64,000 nucleotides of DNA from Alphaproteobacteria bacterium (GTDB lineage Bacteria > Pseudomonadota > Alphaproteobacteria > Rs-D84): assembly GCA_017546265.1 (NCBI GenBank), contig JAFYXG010000012.1, positions 1 to 64,000 on the forward strand, read 5' to 3'. The notes below the pieces were generated by a model. The model worked only from the letters and a program-made list of their open reading frames with translations. It was not told where the DNA came from and did not search any database. Shown here piece by piece: positions 34,999 to 43,189 of this stretch; the stretch's first letter is position 1; each line of letters starts with the position of its first letter. A program made the translations under genes and the position numbers.

Positions 34999-35940
34999 AT
35001 GCGATTTTCTTTGATTATTCCAATTGCATTGTATGTTAGTACCGCAGGTGCCGCTGGTAATTTAGTGAACGCAATGGAAAATGTCCGTTTTGCGTGTAAA
35101 AATATCAGTGCAGAATTAAATGATATGAAAAATATGGCGGGCATAGGAACCGCCGTCTCGGCCGCAGGTACCGTTGCGGGCGGTGTTGCCCTGGGGACCG
35201 GTATCGCCAAGGTGGGTGTGGATAAAGATATTCAGGACATGGAAAAACAATTGGAAAAACTGTTGAATTCTGACAAATCCAGAAAACTGCAACCAATTAT
35301 CATCACAGACATGGCAAAACTGAAACACGATTTGGATACATATCAAAAATCGGGACATTATGAAACCAAAGAAGATATCGAACAACAATTATCCCAGGCA
35401 GAACAAAAATCAAAGTCTTTGGGCAACTGGCGGACAGGCATGTTGGCAACCTCGACTGCAACTAATATAGCAGGTGCACTTATTGCAGGTAATAACAAGG
35501 TCAAAGGCGATTTAAAAACCCAAATCACCAGATGTTTGGCCGCGGTCAAAGTATTGTCAGATGTACGAATGCAGGCCAGGTTGTCACAAGATACAACAGA
35601 TACAGAACTGGTGCGTGCACAGAATATCATTCGTGCCTGTAACGAATGGTCAACGGTTGATATTGACAACATAAACAAAAAAGCAACAAACACAACCATG
35701 TCCAACAGTGTTGGTGCAGGACTTGGGCTGGCGGGAACTGTGACATCTGCATTTGCCAACTCTGCCCCGGTACGTACAGGTGATAATCAAAAAGAAAAAA
35801 ATCTGAATACAGCCGCCAATGTGCTGGCAGGTGGAACCACTGTGGCAGCGGGTCTGGCAACCGTGTTAAATGCGACACAAATTGGTGCGATTAAGCGTGC
35901 TGTGGCTGTTGCAGCCGAATGTGAGGAGGCACTAAAATAA
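34999..35940 (+). CDS. Secreted helical protein with glycine-zipper segments
   Basis: A 313-residue protein with a signal peptide (residues 1-19, cleavage near TAGAAG). It contains three Gly/Ala-rich hydrophobic stretches (around 50-72, 160-175 and 225-240/285) alternating with charged, coiled-coil-like helices (DIQDMEKQLEKLLNS). Four or so Cys are spread at ACK, RCLA, ACNE and ECEE. No family is recognised. The style resembles the C-terminal part of the Cys-rich protein at 4254-7427. A GGAGATGGAG Shine-Dalgarno supports ATG 34999 over a longer frame. The next gene starts one base after the stop. Confidence 0.65.
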   Translation: MRFSLIIPIALYVSTAGAAGNLVNAMENVRFACKNISAELNDMKNMAGIGTAVSAAGTVAGGVALGTGIAKVGVDKDIQDMEKQLEKLLNSDKSRKLQPIIITDMAKLKHDLDTYQKSGHYETKEDIEQQLSQAEQKSKSLGNWRTGMLATSTATNIAGALIAGNNKVKGDLKTQITRCLAAVKVLSDVRMQARLSQDTTDTELVRAQNIIRACNEWSTVDIDNINKKATNTTMSNSVGAGLGLAGTVTSAFANSAPVRTGDNQKEKNLNTAANVLAGGTTVAAGLATVLNATQIGAIKRAVAVAAECEEALK

Positions 35941-35941
35941 T

Positions 35942-36922
35942 ATGAAACTTGGTTTATCCGTTATGGCCATTACGCTGCTTGGTCTTGGTGTTGCGGCTGC
36001 AGACAGTGTTGATTTTGCAAATACTCGTGTCGAGTTTAGTGTACAAGCTGTGTACGACACAGTATTAGAACTTCACAAAGATTTACCAGGAAACACAGGG
36101 ATTAAGGTGGCTTATAATATCCTGACCTCTGTGTTGGGGGCAGATTTAGAAAAAGAACGAACAACGACATTCAAAGAATTGTGCGATGCCTATGTAGCGG
36201 CTGCGACAAAACAGGGAGTGTCTCCGGTGGCATGCTCGGACTTTGTAGAAAAGACGATACAAAAGCACAATACTATTATTGACAACATTGTCGGAAATGA
36301 ACAATTGGCGACCATATCGGCAAACAATCGTTCTGTGCGTGTTGCATGGCATCCCGATGCACTGAACATAGCATGCTGGTCCTTGGCAGAATTTAATATT
36401 ATACCATCACGAAACTGCGGTTCGTACGCAAAATCAGTCGGAACGATTCCGCCTGTTTCTATAGACGAAATAAAAGATGACTGTGTAAAGAAGATATCTG
36501 ATGAAAATGCCTGTGAAAGATTTGTGCAACGCTCTGTGTTATTGCATAACTATTATGTAAAACGCCGAAACAATAACATCACATCTACGGTTCCTGTCCC
36601 CCCTTTGTCAACAGCAGACAATAACTTTGTTGTACGACCATACAACTATTTCGAGGAAACACAAAAAATAAACGGACCTTTCCGTTTTTGTCAGATGCCG
36701 TATACCACAACATCGGAACAAAATGCGGTTATCTATGATGTTTCTGACTCATCCATTGAACCGCAACCGATTGGTTTGATGTATATAAATTATTCTGATG
36801 GTAATTACTATGGAGACACACGTCTGACGGGTTGCCTGAGAAAACCATACAATTCTGAGCACGCTTTTTTTATAGAATGCCATGACGGTTTTTCCGATTG
36901 TAATATATTGCATACAAAATAA
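35942..36922 (+). CDS. Secreted protein with internal Cys-helix repeat, unknown
   Basis: A 326-residue exported protein with a signal peptide (residues 1-20, cleavage after VAAA). Two segments look like repeats: one running from LCDAYV through ACSDFVEKTIQKHN and one from DCVKKIS through ACERFVQRSVLLHN, each a C-x(9-18)-AC-x2-FV-x(6-7)-HN unit. The C-terminal third is beta-rich with further Cys. No family is recognised. It is the second gene of a two-gene secreted-protein operon with 34999-35940. GAGG lies upstream inside the preceding gene's end and serves as Shine-Dalgarno. Confidence 0.65.
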   Translation: MKLGLSVMAITLLGLGVAAADSVDFANTRVEFSVQAVYDTVLELHKDLPGNTGIKVAYNILTSVLGADLEKERTTTFKELCDAYVAAATKQGVSPVACSDFVEKTIQKHNTIIDNIVGNEQLATISANNRSVRVAWHPDALNIACWSLAEFNIIPSRNCGSYAKSVGTIPPVSIDEIKDDCVKKISDENACERFVQRSVLLHNYYVKRRNNNITSTVPVPPLSTADNNFVVRPYNYFEETQKINGPFRFCQMPYTTTSEQNAVIYDVSDSSIEPQPIGLMYINYSDGNYYGDTRLTGCLRKPYNSEHAFFIECHDGFSDCNILHTK

Positions 36923-36952
36923 AAAATCCCCGTTTTGGGGATTTTTTTTAAT
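36923..36952. terminator. Bidirectional terminator
   Basis: ATCCCC/GGGGAT hairpin with A and T runs on its two sides; its 3' part overlaps the truA stop codon region on the other strand. Confidence 0.85.
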
Positions 36953-37679
36953 AATCTGCACGGACAAAATACAGCCCGCACGCAGGGGCGGTCGGCCCCG
37001 CCGCAGAACGATTCCGGGCCGCCAGTATAGCTGTTATGTCATACGGTTTGCCCAAACCTATTTCCGTCAGAGTGCCAACTATGTTCCGTACCATGTGATG
37101 CAAAAATGAACGAGCAGAAAATTCTAATATAATTTCATCGCCACTTTGTGTAATTTCAATGCGGTCCAGTGTTTTTATCGGAGATTTTGCCTGGCACTCG
37201 GACGCACGAAAACTGGTAAAATCATGATTCCCAACCAACAAAGTCGCCGCACACCGCATCGCGTCAACGTCCAATTTACGTGGAACCCAATATACACGAT
37301 TTTTTTGTAGTACTGGTGATGCACTGCGATTTAAAATGACGTATTTATAATGACGGGCCACACAATCAAACCGGGCATTAAAATCGTCAGGTACAATTTC
37401 ACAATCCAATACAGAAACAGGTTGGTTTACCAAATAAAAATTTAATGCACGCATTACCGTCTGAGCCGAATAGTCACCGGGCACGTCAAAATGTGCAACC
37501 ATACCCAGCCCGTGCACCCCTGCATCTGTGCGGCCCGCACCAACAACATCGGGACGAGTTCCGCAAAATTGCTCAATCGCATCTTTGACAACAGACTGGA
37601 CAGATGGCCCCTGGCGATTTTCCTGCCAGCCAATCAGATTCGTGCCGTCATATTCAAGAATTACTTTGTATCGTGTCAT
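36948..37679 (-). CDS. truA: tRNA pseudouridine(38-40) synthase TruA
   Basis: A 243-residue enzyme that makes pseudouridine at positions 38-40 of tRNA anticodon arms. The N-terminal YDGTNLIGWQENRQGPSVQ and the catalytic GAGRTDAGVHG (Asp nucleophile) are family signatures. FLHHMVRNIVGTL near the C-terminus is also conserved. Its ATG directly abuts the fmt stop codon, so the genes form a def-fmt-truA operon. Confidence 0.94.
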   Translation of the reverse strand: MTRYKVILEYDGTNLIGWQENRQGPSVQSVVKDAIEQFCGTRPDVVGAGRTDAGVHGLGMVAHFDVPGDYSAQTVMRALNFYLVNQPVSVLDCEIVPDDFNARFDCVARHYKYVILNRSASPVLQKNRVYWVPRKLDVDAMRCAATLLVGNHDFTSFRASECQAKSPIKTLDRIEITQSGDEIILEFSARSFLHHMVRNIVGTLTEIGLGKPYDITAILAARNRSAAGPTAPACGLYFVRADY

Positions 37680-38486
37680 TTATTCACCATATCTGATGTC
37701 GGCACCGTGCAGACCGTTTAGGAAACTTTTCCAGTCCATGGCGTTCTTGCCCGCGGGCTGAATACGCACGATTTTTAATTCACCGTTTTCAATTCTGGTT
37801 TCCAGAATCTTGACGTCAATGCCGTTGATTTTTGTGCGTCCACACCCCAATGCACGAATCTGGTTATGAATCCGATGTGCCGAACATGACCAATCTATGA
37901 TTTCGTCAGAACCGGTCCATTTACGGGTAAATGTCGGTTCACCAATTTGCGGGGTGGCGGGATATGCACATGGATTATCCAAAAACCGAACCAGCATATC
38001 TGCACCAATTTCCGACACCAATCCTTCTACCGTTTCATTTGTATCGTTTTCAGCAATTTCAAATTCACGACACATGCGAATATCACCTGCGTCCAGTTGT
38101 TCAGTTATCTGCATCAAACATACTGCAGATGTTTTATCCCCATTATAAATAGCAGTACGAATCGGGGACGGACCACGATATTTTGGCAATAAACTGGGGT
38201 GAATATTTACACATGGTGCAGACGATAAAACATTATCACGCAATATCACACCATACGAAATCACAACAACCATATCAGGCGAATAACTGTATTCTTTTAT
38301 GTCGGTATGTACCGTCAGACCTTTTTCATCCGCCCAGGTGTGTACCGGCGATGGAGTCAGAACACGTTTGCGACCAACCGGCTTTGGTGCACGCGTAAAG
38401 ACAGCCATAATTTCATGACCAGATTTTCTTATCGCTTCGAAAATTGGCACAACAAACGAGTTGGTGCCCATTAAAACCAGTTTCAT
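37680..38486 (-). CDS. fmt: Methionyl-tRNA formyltransferase, short C-terminus
   Basis: A 268-residue enzyme that formylates the initiator Met-tRNA. The catalytic N-terminal domain is intact: NIHPSLLPKYRGPSPI with Asn and His, and LDAGDI with the catalytic Asp. The C-terminal OB-like domain, ~100 residues in typical ~310-residue Fmt, is reduced to roughly 70, though the IRALG and KI-E motif region is recognisable. It starts within the def stop codon (ATGA overlap), pairing formylation with deformylation in one operon. Confidence 0.92.
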   Translation of the reverse strand: MKLVLMGTNSFVVPIFEAIRKSGHEIMAVFTRAPKPVGRKRVLTPSPVHTWADEKGLTVHTDIKEYSYSPDMVVVISYGVILRDNVLSSAPCVNIHPSLLPKYRGPSPIRTAIYNGDKTSAVCLMQITEQLDAGDIRMCREFEIAENDTNETVEGLVSEIGADMLVRFLDNPCAYPATPQIGEPTFTRKWTGSDEIIDWSCSAHRIHNQIRALGCGRTKINGIDVKILETRIENGELKIVRIQPAGKNAMDWKSFLNGLHGADIRYGE

Positions 38487-38986
38487 TTTTTTAACTTCTT
38501 TACCTTACGCATTAACATTTCACGGCGAACCGGAGATAAATAGTCTATGAACAGTTTACCATCCAGGTGGTCTGTTTCATGCTGGACAATGCGGGCGGGC
38601 AACCCCGACATTTCAGCCATCTTATCCACGCCAGTTTCATCAGTCCAACGGACAATAACACTGGATGGACGCGTCACATTCGCAAATACAGGCAGACCGT
38701 CATTGCCCAAAACAGACAGACAGCCCTCCTCCATAGTGCAGGTTTCGTTGCCATATGATACTATTTCAGGGTTTACCATGCGATATACAGTTTCTGTATC
38801 CGGATCCATCATTACCAAAAAACGCGACAATGAACCAATCTGGGGGGCCGCCAGACCAACACCACGCTGGTCATGCATCATGGAAACCATTTCGTCCATG
38901 GTTGACAACAGTTCCGGTGTAATGTCAGATACCGGTTCACATTTCGTTCGCAAAACCAAATCGCCACAAAGTTTCATTTGCAACAT
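38483..38986 (-). CDS. def: Peptide deformylase
   Basis: A 167-residue metalloenzyme that removes N-formyl groups from nascent proteins. All three motifs are present: GVGLAAPQIG, EEGCLS (metal Cys) and QHETDHLDG (two metal His and catalytic Glu). AAAGGA lies 7-8 bases before ATG 38986; an in-frame ATG at 38977 is a less favoured alternative. It heads the def-fmt-truA operon, divergent from rmuC. Confidence 0.95.
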   Translation of the reverse strand: MLQMKLCGDLVLRTKCEPVSDITPELLSTMDEMVSMMHDQRGVGLAAPQIGSLSRFLVMMDPDTETVYRMVNPEIVSYGNETCTMEEGCLSVLGNDGLPVFANVTRPSSVIVRWTDETGVDKMAEMSGLPARIVQHETDHLDGKLFIDYLSPVRREMLMRKVKKLKK

Positions 38987-39028
38987 ATATAAATCCTTTT
39001 ATAATAAATCATAGCAAAGGATTAGGAA

Positions 39029-39904
39029 ATGACAACTTATATTTTTGTGCTGTTGGGGATTATTATTGTCTTGTTGGTTGCGTTGCTGATGCGGCGACCT
39101 GTTGTGGACCTTTCGCCACTGCGGGAAGATAATATCAGACTGCGTGAAAGACTAGCAGAACGACTGGGGGTGTTGGCACAAAATGCCGCAGAACTGAAAA
39201 ATATCAGCGGCGATATCGCAAACTTTAAAAATATCCTGATGGGAAACAAACAGGCACGTGGACTGTTCGGAGAAAAACAACTGGAAGATATTGTCGCAAA
39301 CGTTATGCCACCTGAAACATACGCGTTTCAGCATACACTGGCAACAAACGTACGTCCAGATTGTATCATTCGACTGCCATACCCGCCAGGCGATATGGTT
39401 ATCGACAGTAAATTCCCATTGGAATCATATAACCGATTGCAAGAAAATCCAAATGACGGCATGGCAAAAAAACAATTCGAACTGGATGTCAGAAAACACA
39501 TAGATGCAATCGCAGAAAAATATATAATACCAGGCATCACAGCAGAATCTGCAATGATGTTTATAGCATCAGAATCTGTGTTCGAAACACTGCACAGATT
39601 GTTCCCAGACACTATTGACTGGGCCGCACGACAAAAAGTCTTTATCGTTTCACCGGCAACACTGTGGGCAACACTGAATACAATTCGTGCCGTTCTGAGT
39701 GATATCAAAATAAAAAATGTCGCAAAACAGATTAAATATGAACTGGATTTACTGATGGGCGATTTAGGACGACTGGGCGACCGGGCAGATAACGTAGAAA
39801 AACACTTTGTTATGGCACAAAATGATATAAACCAATTGAAAATTTCCATCGGGAAAATTGCACCTCGTGCAGAAAAAATTAAAAATATGGACTTTGGTGA
39901 ATAA
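39029..39904 (+). CDS. rmuC: RmuC-family protein
   Basis: A 291-residue protein of the RmuC family, linked to limiting recombination at inverted repeats. One N-terminal transmembrane helix (~3-21) precedes a coiled coil (~30-75) and the RmuC nuclease-like domain: GLFGEKQLEDIV, then RPDCIIRLP and VIDSKFPLESY, in which Asp, Ser and Lys resemble a PD-(D/E)xK core. It is shorter than enterobacterial RmuC, mainly in the coiled coil. AGGATTAGGA precedes the ATG, and a TATAAT box at 39000-39005 likely drives it. Confidence 0.88.
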   Translation: MTTYIFVLLGIIIVLLVALLMRRPVVDLSPLREDNIRLRERLAERLGVLAQNAAELKNISGDIANFKNILMGNKQARGLFGEKQLEDIVANVMPPETYAFQHTLATNVRPDCIIRLPYPPGDMVIDSKFPLESYNRLQENPNDGMAKKQFELDVRKHIDAIAEKYIIPGITAESAMMFIASESVFETLHRLFPDTIDWAARQKVFIVSPATLWATLNTIRAVLSDIKIKNVAKQIKYELDLLMGDLGRLGDRADNVEKHFVMAQNDINQLKISIGKIAPRAEKIKNMDFGE

Positions 39905-39935
39905 TAAAAAAATCCCCAATTTGGGGATTTTTATT
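39904..39935. terminator. Bidirectional terminator
   Basis: ATCCCC-AATT-GGGGAT hairpin with flanking A and T runs between the convergent rmuC and OmpA-lipoprotein genes. Confidence 0.85.
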
Positions 39936-39950
39936 TTCGCACCATCGTTA

Positions 39951-40589
39951 TTATTTGTTTGGAATAATCTTGATTTCTGTGCGACGATTCTGGGCACGAC
40001 CGTCAGCGGTGCTGTTAGACGCAATCGGATTTGATGACCCCAAACCCAAAACTTCGAATCGTGATGCCTTGACCCCCTGGCCCTGCAGGTATGACGCAAC
40101 CGAATTCGCACGTTCACGCGATAATTGCAAATTGTATTCAGCAGAACCTGTACTGTCCGTGTTGCCAGATACCATAACCGTGGAATTGCTGTATTTATTC
40201 AAAACCTTGGCCACAGAATTTAATACAGGATAAAATGACGAGTTTATGTCCGCAGAATCTGTCTTGAATGTGATGTTGCCCGGCATAATTAAACGGATAC
40301 TGTCTGCGTCTTCGATAACCTGGACACCCGTTGATACTAATTCAGCACGTAATTCTGCCGCCTGGGCATCCAAATAATAACCAACACCACCACCAACAGC
40401 CGCACCAGCCAATCCCGCCACCAAGGCCGCTTCGCTGCTGCGAGTAGAACCTATCAAAGCACCAGCCGTTGCACCAATCGCTGTTCCCCATGTCGATTTG
40501 GCAGTCTGGGACTGACCAGTATATGGGTTAACAGTTGTACAACCAGAAACCAAAGCGGTTAAGGCAATTATCGATACGACTTTTTTCAT
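39951..40589 (-). CDS. OmpA-family lipoprotein with glycine zipper
   Basis: A 212-residue outer-membrane lipoprotein. The signal peptide ends in lipobox LVSGC (Cys17). A Gly/Ala-rich hydrophobic segment (~35-75; GATAGALIG and GLAGAAVGGGVGYYL) is a glycine-zipper domain. The C-terminal OmpA domain carries NITFKTDSADI, VSGNTDSTGSAEYN and NRRTEIKI, the peptidoglycan-binding signature. It is similar to E. coli YiaD/YfiB-type proteins. Start ATG 40589 is supported by AAGGAGAAAG upstream and by the signal peptide; the longer frame is spurious. Confidence 0.85.
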   Translation of the reverse strand: MKKVVSIIALTALVSGCTTVNPYTGQSQTAKSTWGTAIGATAGALIGSTRSSEAALVAGLAGAAVGGGVGYYLDAQAAELRAELVSTGVQVIEDADSIRLIMPGNITFKTDSADINSSFYPVLNSVAKVLNKYSNSTVMVSGNTDSTGSAEYNLQLSRERANSVASYLQGQGVKASRFEVLGLGSSNPIASNSTADGRAQNRRTEIKIIPNK

Positions 40590-40668
40590 ACTTTCTCCTT
40601 TGTTTTGTAATTCGCAAGTATGATAAAGCATAAAAAACAAAATTTCAAAAAATAAAAATCACATCCAC

Positions 40669-40692
40669 GAAAAAAACCGCCATGCGGCGGCT
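40669..40692 (-). terminator. tRNA-Val terminator
   Basis: GCCGCC/GGCGG-type hairpin followed by seven T on the minus strand, 10 bases beyond the CCA end of the tRNA. Confidence 0.75.
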
Positions 40693-40701
40693 TTGTTATT
40701 C

Positions 40702-40778
40702 TGGTGGGTGTTGAGGGACTCAAACCCCCGACCCTCTCGGTGTAAACGAGATGCTCTAATCAACTGAGCTAAACACCC
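40702..40778 (-). tRNA. tRNA-Val(UAC)
   Basis: A 77-base minus-strand tRNA with encoded CCA. The acceptor stem is GGGTGTT/AACACCC. The D arm contains AGCTCAGTTGATTAGAGC. The anticodon arm is TCTCG-TTTACAC-CGAGA with anticodon TAC (valine). The T arm is CGGGGG-TTTGAGT-CCCTC with one imperfect pair. It is the only tRNA seen in the window. Confidence 0.95.
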
Positions 40779-40823
40779 AAAGCCCGGTAATAATATAACA
40801 TTTTTTTTCGTTTGTCCAGTATT

Positions 40824-41552
40824 TTATTTAATTTTTTTCCCGTCTGTTATGGAAAACCGTTCGTCCCCAACCAACAATTCGCCATTTTCATATGTGGGAA
40901 CCAATGCAGCCTCAACCACCGAACGCCATTTAACCGTGCCTGATGATAATTCAATGGCGTATAACTTATCATCCGTGGATACTACAAATGCGTAATTGCC
41001 AGCAACCACAAATGGTAAACCAACACCAATATTTAAACACCATGTTTTCGCACCAGATGCAGCAGACAATTTACAAAACGCATCGCCCAGACCACCTGCA
41101 TATACGTATTTGCCATGCGGAACAATCGGTGCAACAATATCAACCATGGTTGATCCGCCCGTCATCGCACTGGCCCGATATACGTCCGCAATCCAAACCA
41201 ACTCGCGAGTGGTGGGGTTTATCTTGACCACCTCGCCCGTGGTAAGCCCAGCATAGATGTATTTGCCACTGCATATCGGACGTGGTGTGTTCGATACTGT
41301 ATGCTTGGTCGGAAATCCTGAAAAAATTCGCCGTTCTCCATCCCAAATGACATTAGACGCATCCTGGGTATAACGACAGTCCGAATTATTTATAATAACC
41401 GCGTCTGTTGGTATTTCTGTTATTTCTGTGTTCGACACAGATATTTCTGCCGTGTCAAATATCGGTGTGCGAACCCCTGGCAATATAGGATCGTGTTTAT
41501 CACACGCAGATAACAACAATAACCCACAAATTATCCCCAGTACTTTATACAT
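40824..41552 (-). CDS. BamB-like PQQ-repeat lipoprotein, short
   Basis: A 242-residue lipoprotein: the signal peptide ends LLLSAC (lipobox). The rest contains PQQ/beta-propeller-like repeats (ICSGKYIYAGLTTGEVVKINPTT-type, VPHGKYVYAGGL, VVAGNYAFVVSTDDKLYAIEL). BamB, the propeller subunit of the outer-membrane assembly complex, is normally ~380 residues with eight blades; here about half are visible, so it is reduced. It lies 17 bases after a YfgM-like gene, the order seen in many Proteobacteria (yfgM-bamB-der), although der is 11 kb away. Start ATG 41552 follows GGGGGGAAT. Confidence 0.7.
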   Translation of the reverse strand: MYKVLGIICGLLLLSACDKHDPILPGVRTPIFDTAEISVSNTEITEIPTDAVIINNSDCRYTQDASNVIWDGERRIFSGFPTKHTVSNTPRPICSGKYIYAGLTTGEVVKINPTTRELVWIADVYRASAMTGGSTMVDIVAPIVPHGKYVYAGGLGDAFCKLSAASGAKTWCLNIGVGLPFVVAGNYAFVVSTDDKLYAIELSSGTVKWRSVVEAALVPTYENGELLVGDERFSITDGKKIK

Positions 41553-41569
41553 ATTCCCCCCCATATGTT

Positions 41570-42220
41570 TTAACGCAACCCCTGGGCGGTGGCAGATATT
41601 ACAGACGGCGCATCCGCATCATTTATAATTTTATCCAACCATTTATTTGCATTATCACGTTCACCCATTGACAGGTACTTTTGTGCAATGGTTATTGCCG
41701 CTGTATAGTAAAATGGTGATGATTTTGTATTCAAATCTGACAAATATTTTTCAACGTCCGCAGCCGACATTTCATCGCCACGCATACCTACTATGTGCAA
41801 ACGTGCCAAATCACGAAAATCACGTGTATCACCATCGTTCGCCAACATTTCCAATTTCGAAATATCACCGTCCAACAAATAGGCCTGGAATAATGCCAAG
41901 TCCGCAGTCGCACCAGATGTGTTGTTCGCCAATGCTGCCAATGCATTCGCGTCAACGTTCTCAACCGCAGTTTCATATGCCGCCGCAGTCGCTAATTTAT
42001 TCTGATGGTATGTGCGAACACCAATCTGAAAACCAGTCGCAACTATTAAAATAACCAGCGCAGTCGCCATGATATGTTTTGAATATTTTTTAATAAACTG
42101 CATAGTTTTTTCATTATTCACCTCTTCCCAGACTTCGCGGTATAGTGCGTCTTCCATATGTTCCGCATGGGTTTTCTTAGATGTCTTGATGTTTTTATTT
42201 CTTTCCAGCATTGTTGCCAT
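41570..42220 (-). CDS. YfgM-like TPR membrane protein
   Basis: A 216-residue inner-membrane protein. An N-terminal charged cytoplasmic part (YREVWEEVNNEKTMQFIKKYSK) precedes one transmembrane helix (~48-68) and a periplasmic helical region with weak tetratricopeptide repeats (YETAVENVDANALAALA; YTAAITIAQKYLSMG). This matches YfgM/TPR_21 proteins, ancillary to the SecYEG translocon and periplasmic chaperones. AGGAG precedes the ATG. It forms an operon with the BamB-like gene. Confidence 0.75.
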   Translation of the reverse strand: MATMLERNKNIKTSKKTHAEHMEDALYREVWEEVNNEKTMQFIKKYSKHIMATALVILIVATGFQIGVRTYHQNKLATAAAYETAVENVDANALAALANNTSGATADLALFQAYLLDGDISKLEMLANDGDTRDFRDLARLHIVGMRGDEMSAADVEKYLSDLNTKSSPFYYTAAITIAQKYLSMGERDNANKWLDKIINDADAPSVISATAQGLR

Positions 42221-42237
42221 AATTTAATCTCCTGTGC

Positions 42238-42264
42238 TTGATAATTATTTATTTATGGTATACT
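42238..42264 (+). promoter_or_regulatory. Possible rpoH promoter
   Basis: TTGATA (42238-42243) and TATACT (42259-42264) with a short 15-base spacer. The -10 box ends 9 bases before the ATG at 42274, without a Shine-Dalgarno. Confidence 0.4.
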
Positions 42265-42273
42265 ATAAAAGTT

Positions 42274-43188
42274 ATGAAAAAGGAAATCAAGGACGCTTTG
42301 CCAGTAAAACAAAATAACGATATTGTCGCTGCACGTGGGGTCAGCGATGATAATTCACTGGCACAATACATTCAAAATATTCAGAAATTCCCAGTCCTGA
42401 CCGCAGAACAGGAATATGAATACGCAACACAATGGGTAAAAAATCAAGACAGTACAGCAGCCGAAAAACTGGTCGCAAGTCATCTGAGACTGGTCGTGTC
42501 AGTGGCATACGACTATAAAAACTATGGTATTCCGGTCGGTGAACTGATTGCCAGTGGAAATATGGGACTGATGCAGGCGTTGCAAAAGTTTGACCCAGAA
42601 AAAGGATTCAGATTTTCTACGTATGCAATGTTTTGGATTAAGGCCGAAATTTATGAAACTATTTTGAACAACTGGTCCATTGTCCGTATCGGTACGTCTG
42701 CAAATCAGAAAAAGGTCTTCTTTAACCTGGCAAGGGCAAAGCGAGCACTGGGTATCATGGATAATAATTTGAGCGATGAACAAACAAAACAAATCGCAGA
42801 ATATTTAGAAGTACCAGAAAAAGACGTCCAACGTATGGCAACACGCGTTGGGGCACGAGATGTTTCACTGAACGCACCTATGAATTCTGATGATGGGGCA
42901 ACAGATATCCTGTCTAATATGACTGATGGTGGGGATACTATTGTCGATACACTGGAACAAATCGAATTTAGACAGCGAGGTATGGCTCTGCTGAAAAAAC
43001 ATCTGGAAAAAATGTCCGAACGTGACCGAGAAATTCTGACCGCACGCAGATTAAAGCAGCCGGTCGCAACACTGGAATCGCTGTCACAAAAATATGGAAT
43101 TTCACGTGAACGCGTCAGACAAATCGAAGATCGGGCATATAATAAACTACGTGATGCAATCCTGAAAGAAGCAGGGGAAAATAAATAA
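42274..43188 (+). CDS. rpoH: RNA polymerase sigma factor RpoH (sigma-32)
   Basis: A 304-residue sigma-70 family factor for heat-shock genes. Region 1.2 begins SLAQYIQNIQKFPVLT; region 2 has HLRLVVSVAYDYKNYG, GNMGLMQALQKFDPEKGFRFSTYAMFWI; the RpoH box NQKKVFFNLARAK follows; region 4 ends with a helix-turn-helix (LESLSQKYGISRERVRQIE). The RpoH box separates it from RpoD. Start ATG 42274 is preferred because family homology begins soon after and the longer frame is hydrophobic and unrelated. The next gene starts one base after the stop. Confidence 0.93.
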   Translation: MKKEIKDALPVKQNNDIVAARGVSDDNSLAQYIQNIQKFPVLTAEQEYEYATQWVKNQDSTAAEKLVASHLRLVVSVAYDYKNYGIPVGELIASGNMGLMQALQKFDPEKGFRFSTYAMFWIKAEIYETILNNWSIVRIGTSANQKKVFFNLARAKRALGIMDNNLSDEQTKQIAEYLEVPEKDVQRMATRVGARDVSLNAPMNSDDGATDILSNMTDGGDTIVDTLEQIEFRQRGMALLKKHLEKMSERDREILTARRLKQPVATLESLSQKYGISRERVRQIEDRAYNKLRDAILKEAGENK

Positions 43189-43189
43189 G

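Noticed and set aside
43099..43114. Near match to the parS site (TTTCACGTGAA core)
   Set aside because: It sits inside the conserved region 4 codons of rpoH (ISRERVRQ) and matches only about 11 of 16 parS bases, so chance and coding constraint explain it.
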